A stretch of 64,000 bases of DNA from Psychroserpens sp. SPM9 (GTDB lineage Bacteria; Bacteroidota; Bacteroidia; Flavobacteriales; Flavobacteriaceae). The DNA lies in contig NZ_JANZNR010000004.1 of the NCBI RefSeq assembly GCF_025153525.1, forward strand, positions 248,001 through 312,000, in the 5' to 3' direction. The notes below the pieces were generated by a model that ran no database searches, was not told the origin of the DNA, and saw only the letters and a list, made by a program, of their open reading frames with translations. Below are positions 8,258 to 16,512 of the stretch, piece after piece (position 1 is the stretch's first letter; each line of letters begins with the position of its first letter). Position numbers and translations under genes: made by a program.

Positions 8258-10687
8258 ATGCCGTTTTCATTTAAAAAATTCTTACCACATCTTCTCGTTT
8301 TAGTTGGCTTTGTGGTAATTTCGTTAGCTTATTTTAGTCCTGTTTTACAAGGAAAGCAAATCTTTCAAAGTGATATCATGCACTATATTGGCATGTCAAA
8401 ACAACAAAAAGATTTCAAAGCAGAAACGGGTGAAGAAACGTATTGGACCAATAGTGCTTTTGGTGGGATGCCTACCTATCAGTTAGGTGCTCGTTATCCG
8501 CATAATTATGTAAAAAAACTCGATACTGCGCTGCGGTTTTTACCACGACCTGCAGATTATCTATTTATCTATTTTCTAGGGTTTTATGTATTGCTATTAG
8601 TCTTAAAAATAGACTATAAACTCGCTGCTCTTGGTGCATTAGCATTTGGTTTTTCTACTTATCTCATTATAATTCTAGGTGTTGGCCACAACAGTAAAGC
8701 ACATGCTATTGCTTATATGCCTTTGGTGTTAAGTGGTATTGTACTCACCTTTAGAAAAAAGTACATACTTGGCTTTTTACTCACAGCTATAGCCTTGGCT
8801 TTAGAGATTGGCGCTAACCACTTTCAAATGACTTATTATTTGATGCTATTAGTGGTGGTACTAGGTGTTGCTTATCTCATAGATGCTTATAAAAAGAAAA
8901 TGTTGCCTCATTTTTTTAAGTCTGTAGGGATTATGGTCGTCGCTTTAGTACTAGCCATTGGTCTTAACGCTACGAATATTTTAGCAACTCAAGAATATGT
9001 TAGCGAAAGTACACGTGGCCCAAGTGAATTAACCATAAACCCTGACGGTTCACCGAAAGAAATTACCTCAGGATTAAGCAAAGAATACATTACTGAATAC
9101 AGTTACGGATTTACAGAAACCTTTAACCTTTACATCCCAAGATTTATGGGTGGCGGTAGTGGTGAAGATGTTGGGAAAGACTCTAATATTTATGAGTTTT
9201 TTAGAAAAATTGGCGCGACACCAACTCAAGCGTTGCAAGAAGCCCAAAATACACCAACATATTGGGGAGAACAAACCATCGTTGAAGCTCCTGCCTATGT
9301 TGGAGCCGTCGTGATTTTCTTATTTATTTTCGCGCTCTTTTTGGTGAGAGGCCGACTCAAATGGTGGCTCGTAGGCGGAACAATTTTGTCGTTGTTATTA
9401 TCGTACGGAAAGCATCTCGGATTTCTAACCGATTTCTTTATCGATTACGTTCCCTTATACAATAAATTCAGAGCCGTAAGTTCGATACAAGTTATTTTAG
9501 AATTATGCATCCCTATCCTCGCGATTTTTGGTTTATCCAAACTATTCAACGATTTTGATCATGATGAACGTAAACTGAAAGCCCTTAAGATTTCAACAGC
9601 AATTGCAGGTGGCTTGGCTTTACTGTTTCTACTTTTTGGAGCTTCGATATTTGAATTTGTAGGCGCTAATGATGGGTATTACAGACAAGCTTATGGCGAA
9701 TATGGCCAAGGGTATATTGATGCTTTACGTGATGACCGACAAGCCTTTTTCACCCAAGACACGCTACGAACACTCATTCTGGTTGTATTAGCTGCAGGAA
9801 CTATTTTTATGTTTTTGAAAAAGAAGCTTTCTGAAACCTTAGTTATTGGGATATTCGCTGTTTTAATCCTATTTGATTTAGTAGGTGTTGATCGTCGTTA
9901 TGTAAATACCGATAATTTTATCGCAGGTATTAGAGTTGAAAAACCTTATCAGGCAAATCCTGCAGATAAAGAAATTATGCAAGATGAAACGCATTTTAGA
10001 GTGTTTGATATTTCTACAGAAGGAAGTAGAGCACCAGCAAGAGCGGCTTATTTTCATAATTCGCTAAGCGGATATCATGCTGCAAAATTGAAGCGTTTTG
10101 ATGAGTTATACGATTTTCATATTTCTAGAAATAATATGAACGTTCTTAATATGCTTAACACCAAGTATATTATTGCCGAAGAACAAGGTCAAGTATTTCC
10201 TTATGTTAATGAAGACGCCAATGGTAATGCTTGGTTTGTTAGTGAATTAGAGAAAAAAGCGTCGGCTAATGATGAAATTAAAGCCTTAGATAGTTTGCAA
10301 ACAGCTATTAAAGCAGTAACTACGGTTTCAGAACTGAAAACGCAAGGTTTTGTGGTAGATTCTACGGCACGAATTACACTAACCGAATACAAACCAAATC
10401 GTTTAAAATATAAATCGGTTAACTCAAATGATGGTTTTGCTGTATTTTCTGAAATGTATTACGGTAACGGCTGGACAGCGACTATCGATGGAAAAGATGC
10501 ACCAATTCATCGTGTCGATTATGTGCTTCGCGGACTCCAAATTCCTGCTGGAGAACACGAGATTGAATTTACATTTGATCCAGAAGTAGTGAAAACTGGA
10601 AGTACTATTGCACTGGGAAGTTCAATACTCTTCGGATTATTATTGATTGGCGGTTTATGGTTTGGCTTTAAGTCCGAAGAAAAGTAA
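8258..10687 (+). CDS. YfhO family multi-spanning membrane protein
   Basis: An 809-residue integral membrane protein. The N-terminus has a hydrophobic helix (LLVLVGFVVISLAYF) and then a conserved loop with FQSDIMHYIGMSKQQ, followed by about ten further hydrophobic segments up to residue ~570. After these come a large extracytoplasmic region with mixed alpha/beta character and a last helix near residues 780-800. This is the YfhO pattern of GT-C-like membrane proteins; Bacillus YfhO is implicated in glycosylating teichoic or lipoteichoic acid. The next genes are a GT4 glycosyltransferase and a flippase, so a role in surface glycan decoration is inferred. The precise substrate is unknown. Confidence 0.75.
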   Translation: MPFSFKKFLPHLLVLVGFVVISLAYFSPVLQGKQIFQSDIMHYIGMSKQQKDFKAETGEETYWTNSAFGGMPTYQLGARYPHNYVKKLDTALRFLPRPADYLFIYFLGFYVLLLVLKIDYKLAALGALAFGFSTYLIIILGVGHNSKAHAIAYMPLVLSGIVLTFRKKYILGFLLTAIALALEIGANHFQMTYYLMLLVVVLGVAYLIDAYKKKMLPHFFKSVGIMVVALVLAIGLNATNILATQEYVSESTRGPSELTINPDGSPKEITSGLSKEYITEYSYGFTETFNLYIPRFMGGGSGEDVGKDSNIYEFFRKIGATPTQALQEAQNTPTYWGEQTIVEAPAYVGAVVIFLFIFALFLVRGRLKWWLVGGTILSLLLSYGKHLGFLTDFFIDYVPLYNKFRAVSSIQVILELCIPILAIFGLSKLFNDFDHDERKLKALKISTAIAGGLALLFLLFGASIFEFVGANDGYYRQAYGEYGQGYIDALRDDRQAFFTQDTLRTLILVVLAAGTIFMFLKKKLSETLVIGIFAVLILFDLVGVDRRYVNTDNFIAGIRVEKPYQANPADKEIMQDETHFRVFDISTEGSRAPARAAYFHNSLSGYHAAKLKRFDELYDFHISRNNMNVLNMLNTKYIIAEEQGQVFPYVNEDANGNAWFVSELEKKASANDEIKALDSLQTAIKAVTTVSELKTQGFVVDSTARITLTEYKPNRLKYKSVNSNDGFAVFSEMYYGNGWTATIDGKDAPIHRVDYVLRGLQIPAGEHEIEFTFDPEVVKTGSTIALGSSILFGLLLIGGLWFGFKSEEK

Positions 10688-10763
10688 AGGTCTTTCTTGT
10701 GCAGATAAAAATTCAGAGGTTATAAAATACTAAGAGAATCTTAGTTTTCTAAGACAGACAATC

Positions 10764-12044
10764 ATGGGTAAATCAAAGGTGCTTATCATCACATACTATT
10801 GGCCACCAGCTGGAGGTCCAGGGGTTCAACGATGGTTAAAGTTTGTAAAATATTTACCCGAATTTGGTATTGAACCTATTGTTTATTGCCCTGAAAATCC
10901 GAGTTACCCAATTATTGATGACAGTTTACTACAAACGATTCCAGCAGATGTCAAGGTGATAAAACAACCAATTAACGAACCCTATCGCTTTGCCAATTTA
11001 GTGTCTAAAAAAAGCTCGAAGCAAATTAGTTCTGGCATCATTCCGAAGCAAAAAAAGCAATCTTTTATCCAAAAACTAATGCTGTATATACGTGGAAATT
11101 TCTTTATTCCCGATGCGCGAAAAAACTGGGTAAAACCTTCAGTTAGCTTTCTTTCTAATTATATCAAAACACATCAAATAGAGACCATCATTACGACTGG
11201 ACCACCACATAGTTTGCATTTAATAGGTTTGCAACTCAAGGCACAGATGGGTGTGAAGTGGCTTGCCGATTTTAGAGATCCCTGGACAACTATAGGTTAT
11301 CACAAAGCATTAAAATTAACAACAGCTTCGGCAGCAAAGCATAAAGATTTAGAAGCGAAAGTTTTACGCACTGCCGATGAAATTATTGTTACAAGTGCAC
11401 ATACAAAACGTGAGTTTCGGTCTAAAACTGAACAGCCCATTACCGTTGTCACCAATGGTTATGACAGTCATTATATACAACGGCCTGAAAAAGATGCTAA
11501 ATTCACTTTAGCGCATATTGGTTCGTTGTTGTCTGAGAGAAATCCGAAGCAATTATGGGAAGCATTACAAGAACTGATTCGTGACAATGAGGCGTTTAGA
11601 AATGCTTTTCAGTTACAACTTATAGGTGTCGTTAGTGAAGATGTTTTACAAACAATGAATTCGTATGGTTTAGAGATTTACACTAATAATATAGGTTATG
11701 TGTCTCACGATGAAGCGATACAAGCACAAATGGCATCACGAGTGCTTTTGATGGTTGAAATTGATTCTGAAGACACCAAAGTTATTATTCCGGGAAAACT
11801 ATTTGAATATATGGCTTCCGGAACACCAATACTTGCTGTTGGTCCCGAAGATTCTGATGTCGAATCGATTTTAAAAACAACCAATGCAGGTCACTATTTT
11901 TACTATAACGATAAGACGCGTATCAAATCGCAAATTTTGTCGTATTTTGAAGCGTACAAAACTAATTCGTTATCAGTAAATGCTATCGGATTAGAGCAGT
12001 ATAGTAGAAGATCACTAACCAAACGTTTGTCTGAAATTATCTAA
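10764..12044 (+). CDS. Glycosyltransferase family 4 protein
   Basis: A 426-residue GT-B fold glycosyltransferase. The N-terminal domain starts with VLIITYYWPPAGGPGVQR, the glycine-rich loop typical of this GT4 subgroup, and contains TGPPHSLHLIG and DFRDPWTT. The C-terminal nucleotide-sugar domain has HIGSLLSERNPKQL and KLFEYMASGTPILAVGPEDS with the donor-binding Glu. No signal or membrane segment is present, so it acts at the inner membrane face. Its stop overlaps the start of the flippase gene (TAATG), so the two are translationally coupled. Probable exopolysaccharide or O-antigen-type assembly; sugar unknown. Confidence 0.82.
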   Translation: MGKSKVLIITYYWPPAGGPGVQRWLKFVKYLPEFGIEPIVYCPENPSYPIIDDSLLQTIPADVKVIKQPINEPYRFANLVSKKSSKQISSGIIPKQKKQSFIQKLMLYIRGNFFIPDARKNWVKPSVSFLSNYIKTHQIETIITTGPPHSLHLIGLQLKAQMGVKWLADFRDPWTTIGYHKALKLTTASAAKHKDLEAKVLRTADEIIVTSAHTKREFRSKTEQPITVVTNGYDSHYIQRPEKDAKFTLAHIGSLLSERNPKQLWEALQELIRDNEAFRNAFQLQLIGVVSEDVLQTMNSYGLEIYTNNIGYVSHDEAIQAQMASRVLLMVEIDSEDTKVIIPGKLFEYMASGTPILAVGPEDSDVESILKTTNAGHYFYYNDKTRIKSQILSYFEAYKTNSLSVNAIGLEQYSRRSLTKRLSEII

Positions 12045-13504
12045 TGGGAATTGTTATTCATCAATCCTTAAGAAACACCATCACCACGTATTTAGGTTTC
12101 GGTATTGGAGCCATTAATGCGCTGTTTTTATACACTAATTTTATTACTGATGAATACTACGGGCTGGTAGCTTATATATTATCGGCTGCCAATATCATGA
12201 TGCCCTTAATGGCTTTTGGTGTTCATAATACTATTGTGAAATTTTATTCGACGTTTAAAACCAAGAATTCGCTTAATAGTTTTTTAACACTTATGTTGTT
12301 TTTGCCGCTTTTGCTGGCATTTCCGGTGGCTATTGTTGGTTATATTGCCCACGATTTTATTGCTGATATCTTGTCACAAAAAAATACGATTGTTAGAGGT
12401 TATTTGTGGTATATCTTTTTTACAGCATTTTCTATGGCTTATTTTGAAGTCTTTTATGCTTGGGTCAAAGTGCAAATGCAGACTGTTTTTGGCAACTTTA
12501 TGAAAGAGGTATTTCATCGTGTTGGCGCCATGATATTACTGTTTCTGGTGTTTTTTGAAGTGATTACTATTGATCAGTTTTTAAAATCTATTGTTGGTGT
12601 TTATGTGCTAAGAGCATTTATTATGATGTTGTATGCTTTTGGAAAACGACTGCCTGTGTTTAGATTTAATAAAATAGATAAGCTGGGTTCTATTTTGAAA
12701 TATTCAGCATTGATAATTCTTGCAGGCTCTGTGGCAACTATCATTTTGGATTTAGATAAGTTTATGCTCAATAATTATTTAGATATTGAAAAAGTAGCAT
12801 ATTACAGTGTCGCCGTATTTATTGCCACCGTAATTGCGGTTCCGCAACGCGCAATGCATCAAATTTTATTGCCTTTAACCGCCAAATTTTTAAATGATAA
12901 TAACAAAGCAGAACTCAAAGATTTATACCAGCGAAGTTCATTAACGCTATTTGTAATTAGCGGATTTATTTTCTTATTAATTGTTTCAAACATCAATGCG
13001 CTGTATGACATTATTCCACAGGAATTTAGTGGCGGACTGATAGTTGTGTTTTTAATAAGTATCGCAAAACTCTACGATAATCTTTTAGGAAATAATAATG
13101 CGATTTTATTTAATAGCGATTATTATAGAATGGTACTGGTATTTGGTGTCGTTTTAGCAGTTTTGGCTATTATTCTTAATATGATATTGATTCCAATGTA
13201 CGGCATAAATGGTTCTGCTATGGCCACGTTTATTGCTATTGTGGTTTATAATACGATTAAGGTTTATTTTGTAAAACTGAAATTTAAAATGCAACCCTTT
13301 ACTTCGGAAACTTTTAAGGTTTCAGTCCTGTTAATCGTTCTGGTAATTGGCTTTTATTTTTGGGAGTTTCCTTTTAATCCTTATGTGAATATTATACTGA
13401 AATCAATGGCCATTGCTATTGTTTACGGAGTTATGATTTACAAGCTTCATATTTCCGAAGATATTTCAGAAATGATTAAAAAGTATTTGAAGATAAAAAG
13501 TTAG
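12044..13504 (+). CDS. Wzx-like oligosaccharide flippase
   Basis: A 486-residue integral membrane protein with about 12-14 hydrophobic helices and short polar loops, matching the MATE-like polysaccharide export family (RfbX/Wzx), which moves lipid-linked oligosaccharides across the inner membrane. The N-terminus SLRNTITTYLGFGIGAINALFL and the mid-region MATFIAIVVYNTIKVYF are typical. The ATG overlaps the stop of the GT4 gene by one base. There is no Wzy polymerase nearby, so this is a partial glycan locus. No promoter is visible inside; it is probably transcribed with the genes upstream. Confidence 0.82.
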   Translation: MGIVIHQSLRNTITTYLGFGIGAINALFLYTNFITDEYYGLVAYILSAANIMMPLMAFGVHNTIVKFYSTFKTKNSLNSFLTLMLFLPLLLAFPVAIVGYIAHDFIADILSQKNTIVRGYLWYIFFTAFSMAYFEVFYAWVKVQMQTVFGNFMKEVFHRVGAMILLFLVFFEVITIDQFLKSIVGVYVLRAFIMMLYAFGKRLPVFRFNKIDKLGSILKYSALIILAGSVATIILDLDKFMLNNYLDIEKVAYYSVAVFIATVIAVPQRAMHQILLPLTAKFLNDNNKAELKDLYQRSSLTLFVISGFIFLLIVSNINALYDIIPQEFSGGLIVVFLISIAKLYDNLLGNNNAILFNSDYYRMVLVFGVVLAVLAIILNMILIPMYGINGSAMATFIAIVVYNTIKVYFVKLKFKMQPFTSETFKVSVLLIVLVIGFYFWEFPFNPYVNIILKSMAIAIVYGVMIYKLHISEDISEMIKKYLKIKS

Positions 13505-13530
13505 TTTTCACAGGGCTATAAAATGAGAAA

Positions 13531-13568
13531 GTCCCATAAGGTGCTTTGAGGCATACGGCTTACGGGAC
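13531..13568. terminator. Hairpin between convergent genes, possible terminator
   Basis: GTCCCATAAG (13531-13540) can pair with CTTACGGGAC (13559-13568) with one mismatch. No T-run follows on the plus strand, so it is not a canonical intrinsic terminator. It sits between the flippase gene and the convergent exported-protein gene. Confidence 0.35.
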
Positions 13569-13599
13569 ATTCTACTAACCAACCAAAATTATTATAGTT

Positions 13600-14763
13600 T
13601 TAAGATCTAGATCTTGTACTTTTTGTTGTTTTTGTGCTTCTACTTTTAGTAGTACTTCTCGAGCTGGCTTTTTTAGCTTGAGATTGTGTTCGGCTTCTAG
13701 ATTGTGTTGCGTTTCTAGAAGATCGACTACTTTGTTTGCTATTAGATATACGAGTATTAGATGCTTTTGGTTTTTTTATACTTGTATTTTTTCTAACAGA
13801 TCGTGTCGTCGTTTTATTATTAGACACAGTTCTAGGTGTTTTGGTCACATTTCTTGTGCTATTTGCTCTTGGTCTAACCTGTACATTCTGCGTTGAGCGG
13901 TTTGTAGCTCTGGTATTTCGAGATGTAGAAGCGTTAGAATTTGAACGACCTGTAACTCTGCTATTTGATGTATTTGTTCTGGTACTTGTTGCTCTAGTTC
14001 GTGAGTCTCTTGTTGTAGTCGATACATTTCTACCAGTAGAACGCGCTGACGTTGCATCTTGTCTGTAACGCTCATTAATCGAGCTTCCTCTACGACCAGT
14101 AGTTGCTACGGTTCCTCGTCGACTGTTCACTCTAACAGCTTGTCTAACATTGTTTCTGTAAGGTCTGTAATAAGTATGCCTAACAGGTGTGTAGAATTGT
14201 CTGTAAGGTCTTGTATAAACAACACAATAATTTACAGGAGGAACTACATAGTATGTGTGCCATGGTCTATATACATAAGCTCTATTATAAATATTGATAT
14301 AACCTGTATAGTGAGAGAATCTTCTATGACTGTTATAGTAAACATATAATCCACCTAAACGTGTAATGCGCCCGAAAGAATTATAATTAATATTAATATT
14401 ACCAATTTGGGTCACACGACCATAGTAATCATAATATATAGGAGTGTTTTCGATTTGAATGATGGCTCCAAAATCATCATACTGCACATATGGATTGTAA
14501 TCGTATCCTGAATTAAAACTTATAGATACGCCAGGTGTATTAATTGCTACATTAACATCTGGACCATAATTTTGCATAAAAAAATCAAATTGACCATCTG
14601 GAAACACTGAAAACTCAATGCCACCTTCTACAAATATGAAAGAATTACCATAACCTCTAACATAGTTGTTTGATGTGTTTGTTTCTACTGTGTTGGTGGT
14701 TGTCGCTTGAGCTGTTGTTCCAATGAGGAGCAACGCTGTGAAAATTGAAAATAATCTGTTCAT
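13600..14763 (-). CDS. Exported protein with Gly/Tyr repeat domain and Arg/Ser/Thr-rich tail
   Basis: A 387-residue exported protein of unknown function. A signal peptide covers about residues 1-20. Next is a domain with FVEGGIEFSVFPDGQFDF, also present in the protein at 15608-16291 (FIERGVEFLIFPDGSFDF). Two or three short repeats of the form G(R/K)hxxhGNhxINY follow (h = hydrophobic; YGRVTQIGNININYNSFGR). A Tyr-rich stretch (VYRPWHTYYVVPPV) leads to a ~190-residue tail made almost only of Arg, Ser, Thr, Asn and Lys, strongly basic and probably disordered. The gene has a sigma-54-type promoter at 14796-14812. It may be a surface or wall-associated protein; no enzymatic motif is seen. Confidence 0.6.
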   Translation of the reverse strand: MNRLFSIFTALLLIGTTAQATTTNTVETNTSNNYVRGYGNSFIFVEGGIEFSVFPDGQFDFFMQNYGPDVNVAINTPGVSISFNSGYDYNPYVQYDDFGAIIQIENTPIYYDYYGRVTQIGNININYNSFGRITRLGGLYVYYNSHRRFSHYTGYINIYNRAYVYRPWHTYYVVPPVNYCVVYTRPYRQFYTPVRHTYYRPYRNNVRQAVRVNSRRGTVATTGRRGSSINERYRQDATSARSTGRNVSTTTRDSRTRATSTRTNTSNSRVTGRSNSNASTSRNTRATNRSTQNVQVRPRANSTRNVTKTPRTVSNNKTTTRSVRKNTSIKKPKASNTRISNSKQSSRSSRNATQSRSRTQSQAKKASSRSTTKSRSTKTTKSTRSRS

Positions 14764-14795
14764 AATTGTAAGTTTTTTGATTACGCTAACTATAA

Positions 14796-14812
14796 AACAA
14801 TTAGCGTGCCAA
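14796..14812 (-). promoter_or_regulatory. Sigma-54-type (-24/-12) promoter
   Basis: The minus strand reads TTGGCACGCTAATTGTT. The -24 TTGGCACG is an exact consensus match; the GG is followed by ten bases and then GT where the consensus is GC. It lies about 33 bases before the start codon at 14763. The paralogous gene has an equivalent site at 16371-16386. Confidence 0.6.
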
Positions 14813-14932
14813 AAAAAAAGAGTCCATGTTAACTGATTGATATTCAGTAATAAATAAATCAGGTAAATCTACCTATCTCTATATGGAAAGCGATAGCTAT
14901 TTTGCTGATACATAAATTTAGTTGCTTACAAT

Positions 14933-15526
14933 ATGGATGTATTACAAAAAACCAAAACCACAAAGGATCGTGTGAAACTTCCAATTAGTTTTGATGCAGA
15001 AAGGATGTACAAGGAATATTGCGCATTACAGCCTAAAAATTTTGAATATTACAATGTCATACAATTACGAGCTCCAGCCCATTTAATTGATACGACATTG
15101 CCTTTTCCGCCTCCAGTAACAGATTATGCTGATGGTTCTTGGACAGATTGGTTAGATTCTAAAGAATTAGAATCTTCTCCGTATTTAAAAAGTATCATTG
15201 ATTCTTTTAAAGAAATCACAACAGTGACTTTAGTGCGATTATTGCGATTGGCACCACATTCTGAAGTCAAAGCTCATCAAGATCCGACTCTAGGTTTAGA
15301 AGTTGAAAAATCTGTAATTAGATTAACCATTCCTATTATTGATAATGATCATACTACATTTTATTTAAATTCTAAGCCTGTAAATATGCAATTAGGCGAG
15401 TGTTGGTATTTGAAACTTACCGATACGCATAGTGTTGTGAATCATGGAGACACAGAACGAGTCAATCTTACCATAGACATGATTCCTAATAAAAACCTGA
15501 GAACACTCATACAAAATAGTCATTAA
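14933..15526 (+). CDS. Aspartyl/asparaginyl beta-hydroxylase-like protein
   Basis: A 197-residue cytosolic protein with the jelly-roll features of the Asp/Asn beta-hydroxylase family (Fe(II)/2-oxoglutarate oxygenases). EVKAHQDP supplies the first metal His, RLTIPIIDND follows, and DTHSVVNHGDTERVNLTIDM contains the second His and the Arg expected to bind 2-oxoglutarate. The enzyme would hydroxylate a protein or small-molecule side chain; the substrate is unknown. It lies alone between two minus-strand paralogues and ends at a hairpin. No export signal is seen, so it does not obviously act on the exported neighbours. Family call is good; role unknown. Confidence 0.7.
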   Translation: MDVLQKTKTTKDRVKLPISFDAERMYKEYCALQPKNFEYYNVIQLRAPAHLIDTTLPFPPPVTDYADGSWTDWLDSKELESSPYLKSIIDSFKEITTVTLVRLLRLAPHSEVKAHQDPTLGLEVEKSVIRLTIPIIDNDHTTFYLNSKPVNMQLGECWYLKLTDTHSVVNHGDTERVNLTIDMIPNKNLRTLIQNSH

Positions 15527-15565
15527 AAATCCCGGAGGCTTGGGGGAGCGCTTCGGGATTTTATA
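15526..15565. terminator. Terminator hairpin between convergent genes
   Basis: AAAATCCCG (15526-15534) pairs perfectly with CGGGATTTT (15554-15562) around a 19-base loop. The A/T flanks allow use from both sides, ending the hydroxylase gene and the convergent 227-residue gene. Confidence 0.7.
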
Positions 15566-15607
15566 TTTGTTCACTTCATAGTGAACAACCAACTAAAAAA
15601 ATTAAGT

Positions 15608-16291
15608 TTATTTGATTTTACCTATACTTTGTTTTTTGTGTTTTTTGATTTTTCCGTTTTTTCGGTAGTAATAATAATCGTCATCAAAATCGCCATCATA
15701 ATCCTGATATTGGGTTCCTCCATATCCGGAGCCAACACCACAGTTTAATTCAGCATTACTATGATTTACAATGCCGCTAATGTGGACAATTTCTCCCCAA
15801 CGGTTGTAGTTTACTTTGAGTCCGCCAACTTGACGAAGTAAACCGTTTCCTCGCTGGTAACTCATGTAAACAGAGCCAGCACGTTTGATTCGGCCTTGTC
15901 TATCATAATTGATAAAAACATTACCAATTCTTCTAACTTTACCATCGCTATCATGCGTGATGATCACACCTCGAGGTCTAGGTGCAGAATAATGAACTCT
16001 ACTAACTGTTCCAGGAGCACCATAAGTGGTGTTAACTGAGCTTCGGCGTGTTCTTGAATTTCTGTAATAGGTTTCAGAAACCGTTTGATCAATTTCAGTA
16101 TTGAAGTCGAAACTTCCGTCTGGAAAGATTAAAAATTCTACACCACGCTCAATGAACACAATTGGTTCTGCAAAACGATAGCGTGCATTGTTGAAATCTT
16201 CCCCATTAGAAACAGCATCTCCTGCTGTTGTCGCTGTAGCTGATGTAAATCCTAGTAACATCATTGCTAAAAAAAGTACTTGCTTTTTCAT
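15608..16291 (-). CDS. Exported repeat protein, paralogue of the 13600-14763 product
   Basis: A 227-residue exported protein of unknown function. Residues 1-21 are a signal peptide. The following segment FIERGVEFLIFPDGSFDF matches the paralogue. Three or four ~20-residue repeats then occur with the pattern G(K/R)(V/I)xxhGxhxhxY, for example SDGKVRRIGNVFINYDRQGR and RWGEIVHISG; they recall YD/MORN-like beta repeats. The end carries an acidic-Tyr cluster (DFDDDYYYYRK) and a basic tail. It lacks the long Arg/Ser tail of its relative. The sigma-54-type promoter at 16371-16386 suggests shared regulation with that gene. Confidence 0.6.
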   Translation of the reverse strand: MKKQVLFLAMMLLGFTSATATTAGDAVSNGEDFNNARYRFAEPIVFIERGVEFLIFPDGSFDFNTEIDQTVSETYYRNSRTRRSSVNTTYGAPGTVSRVHYSAPRPRGVIITHDSDGKVRRIGNVFINYDRQGRIKRAGSVYMSYQRGNGLLRQVGGLKVNYNRWGEIVHISGIVNHSNAELNCGVGSGYGGTQYQDYDGDFDDDYYYYRKNGKIKKHKKQSIGKIK

Positions 16292-16370
16292 AATTTATAG
16301 GTTTTTAGATTTGCCTTTGTCTCTAACTCGTTTAGAAACTTATCGGCTTACGCTATTTGTTTAGAATAAA

Positions 16371-16386
16371 CCAACTTGCGTGCCAA
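16371..16386 (-). promoter_or_regulatory. Sigma-54-type (-24/-12) promoter
   Basis: The minus strand reads TTGGCACGCAAGTTGG: exact -24 TTGGCACG, ten bases between the GG and the -12 G, with GG where the consensus is GC. It lies about 80 bases before the ATG at 16291. A perfect palindrome ACAATTTAATTGT at 16416-16428 lies upstream and could be an enhancer-binding-protein site. Confidence 0.6.
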
Positions 16387-16512
16387 ACTTTCAAAAACTT
16401 GATTATTAGAATGTTACAATTTAATTGTTTGAGGTCTACGAGTTTTCGAATTAATTTTTTATAAGGTTAAATCAATATTTTTACTACTTTTATATGACCA
16501 ACCCATCCGTTT

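Noticed and set aside
13736-14068. A 110-residue plus-strand open frame antisense to the Arg/Ser-rich exported protein
   Set aside because: Low-complexity composition of the minus-strand tail makes antisense frames open by chance; no start context or homology is visible.
14862-14873. GGTAAATCTACC as an enhancer site for the sigma-54 promoter at 14796-14812
   Set aside because: Only a short imperfect palindrome, about 50 bases upstream of the -24 element, without a second copy; too weak to call.
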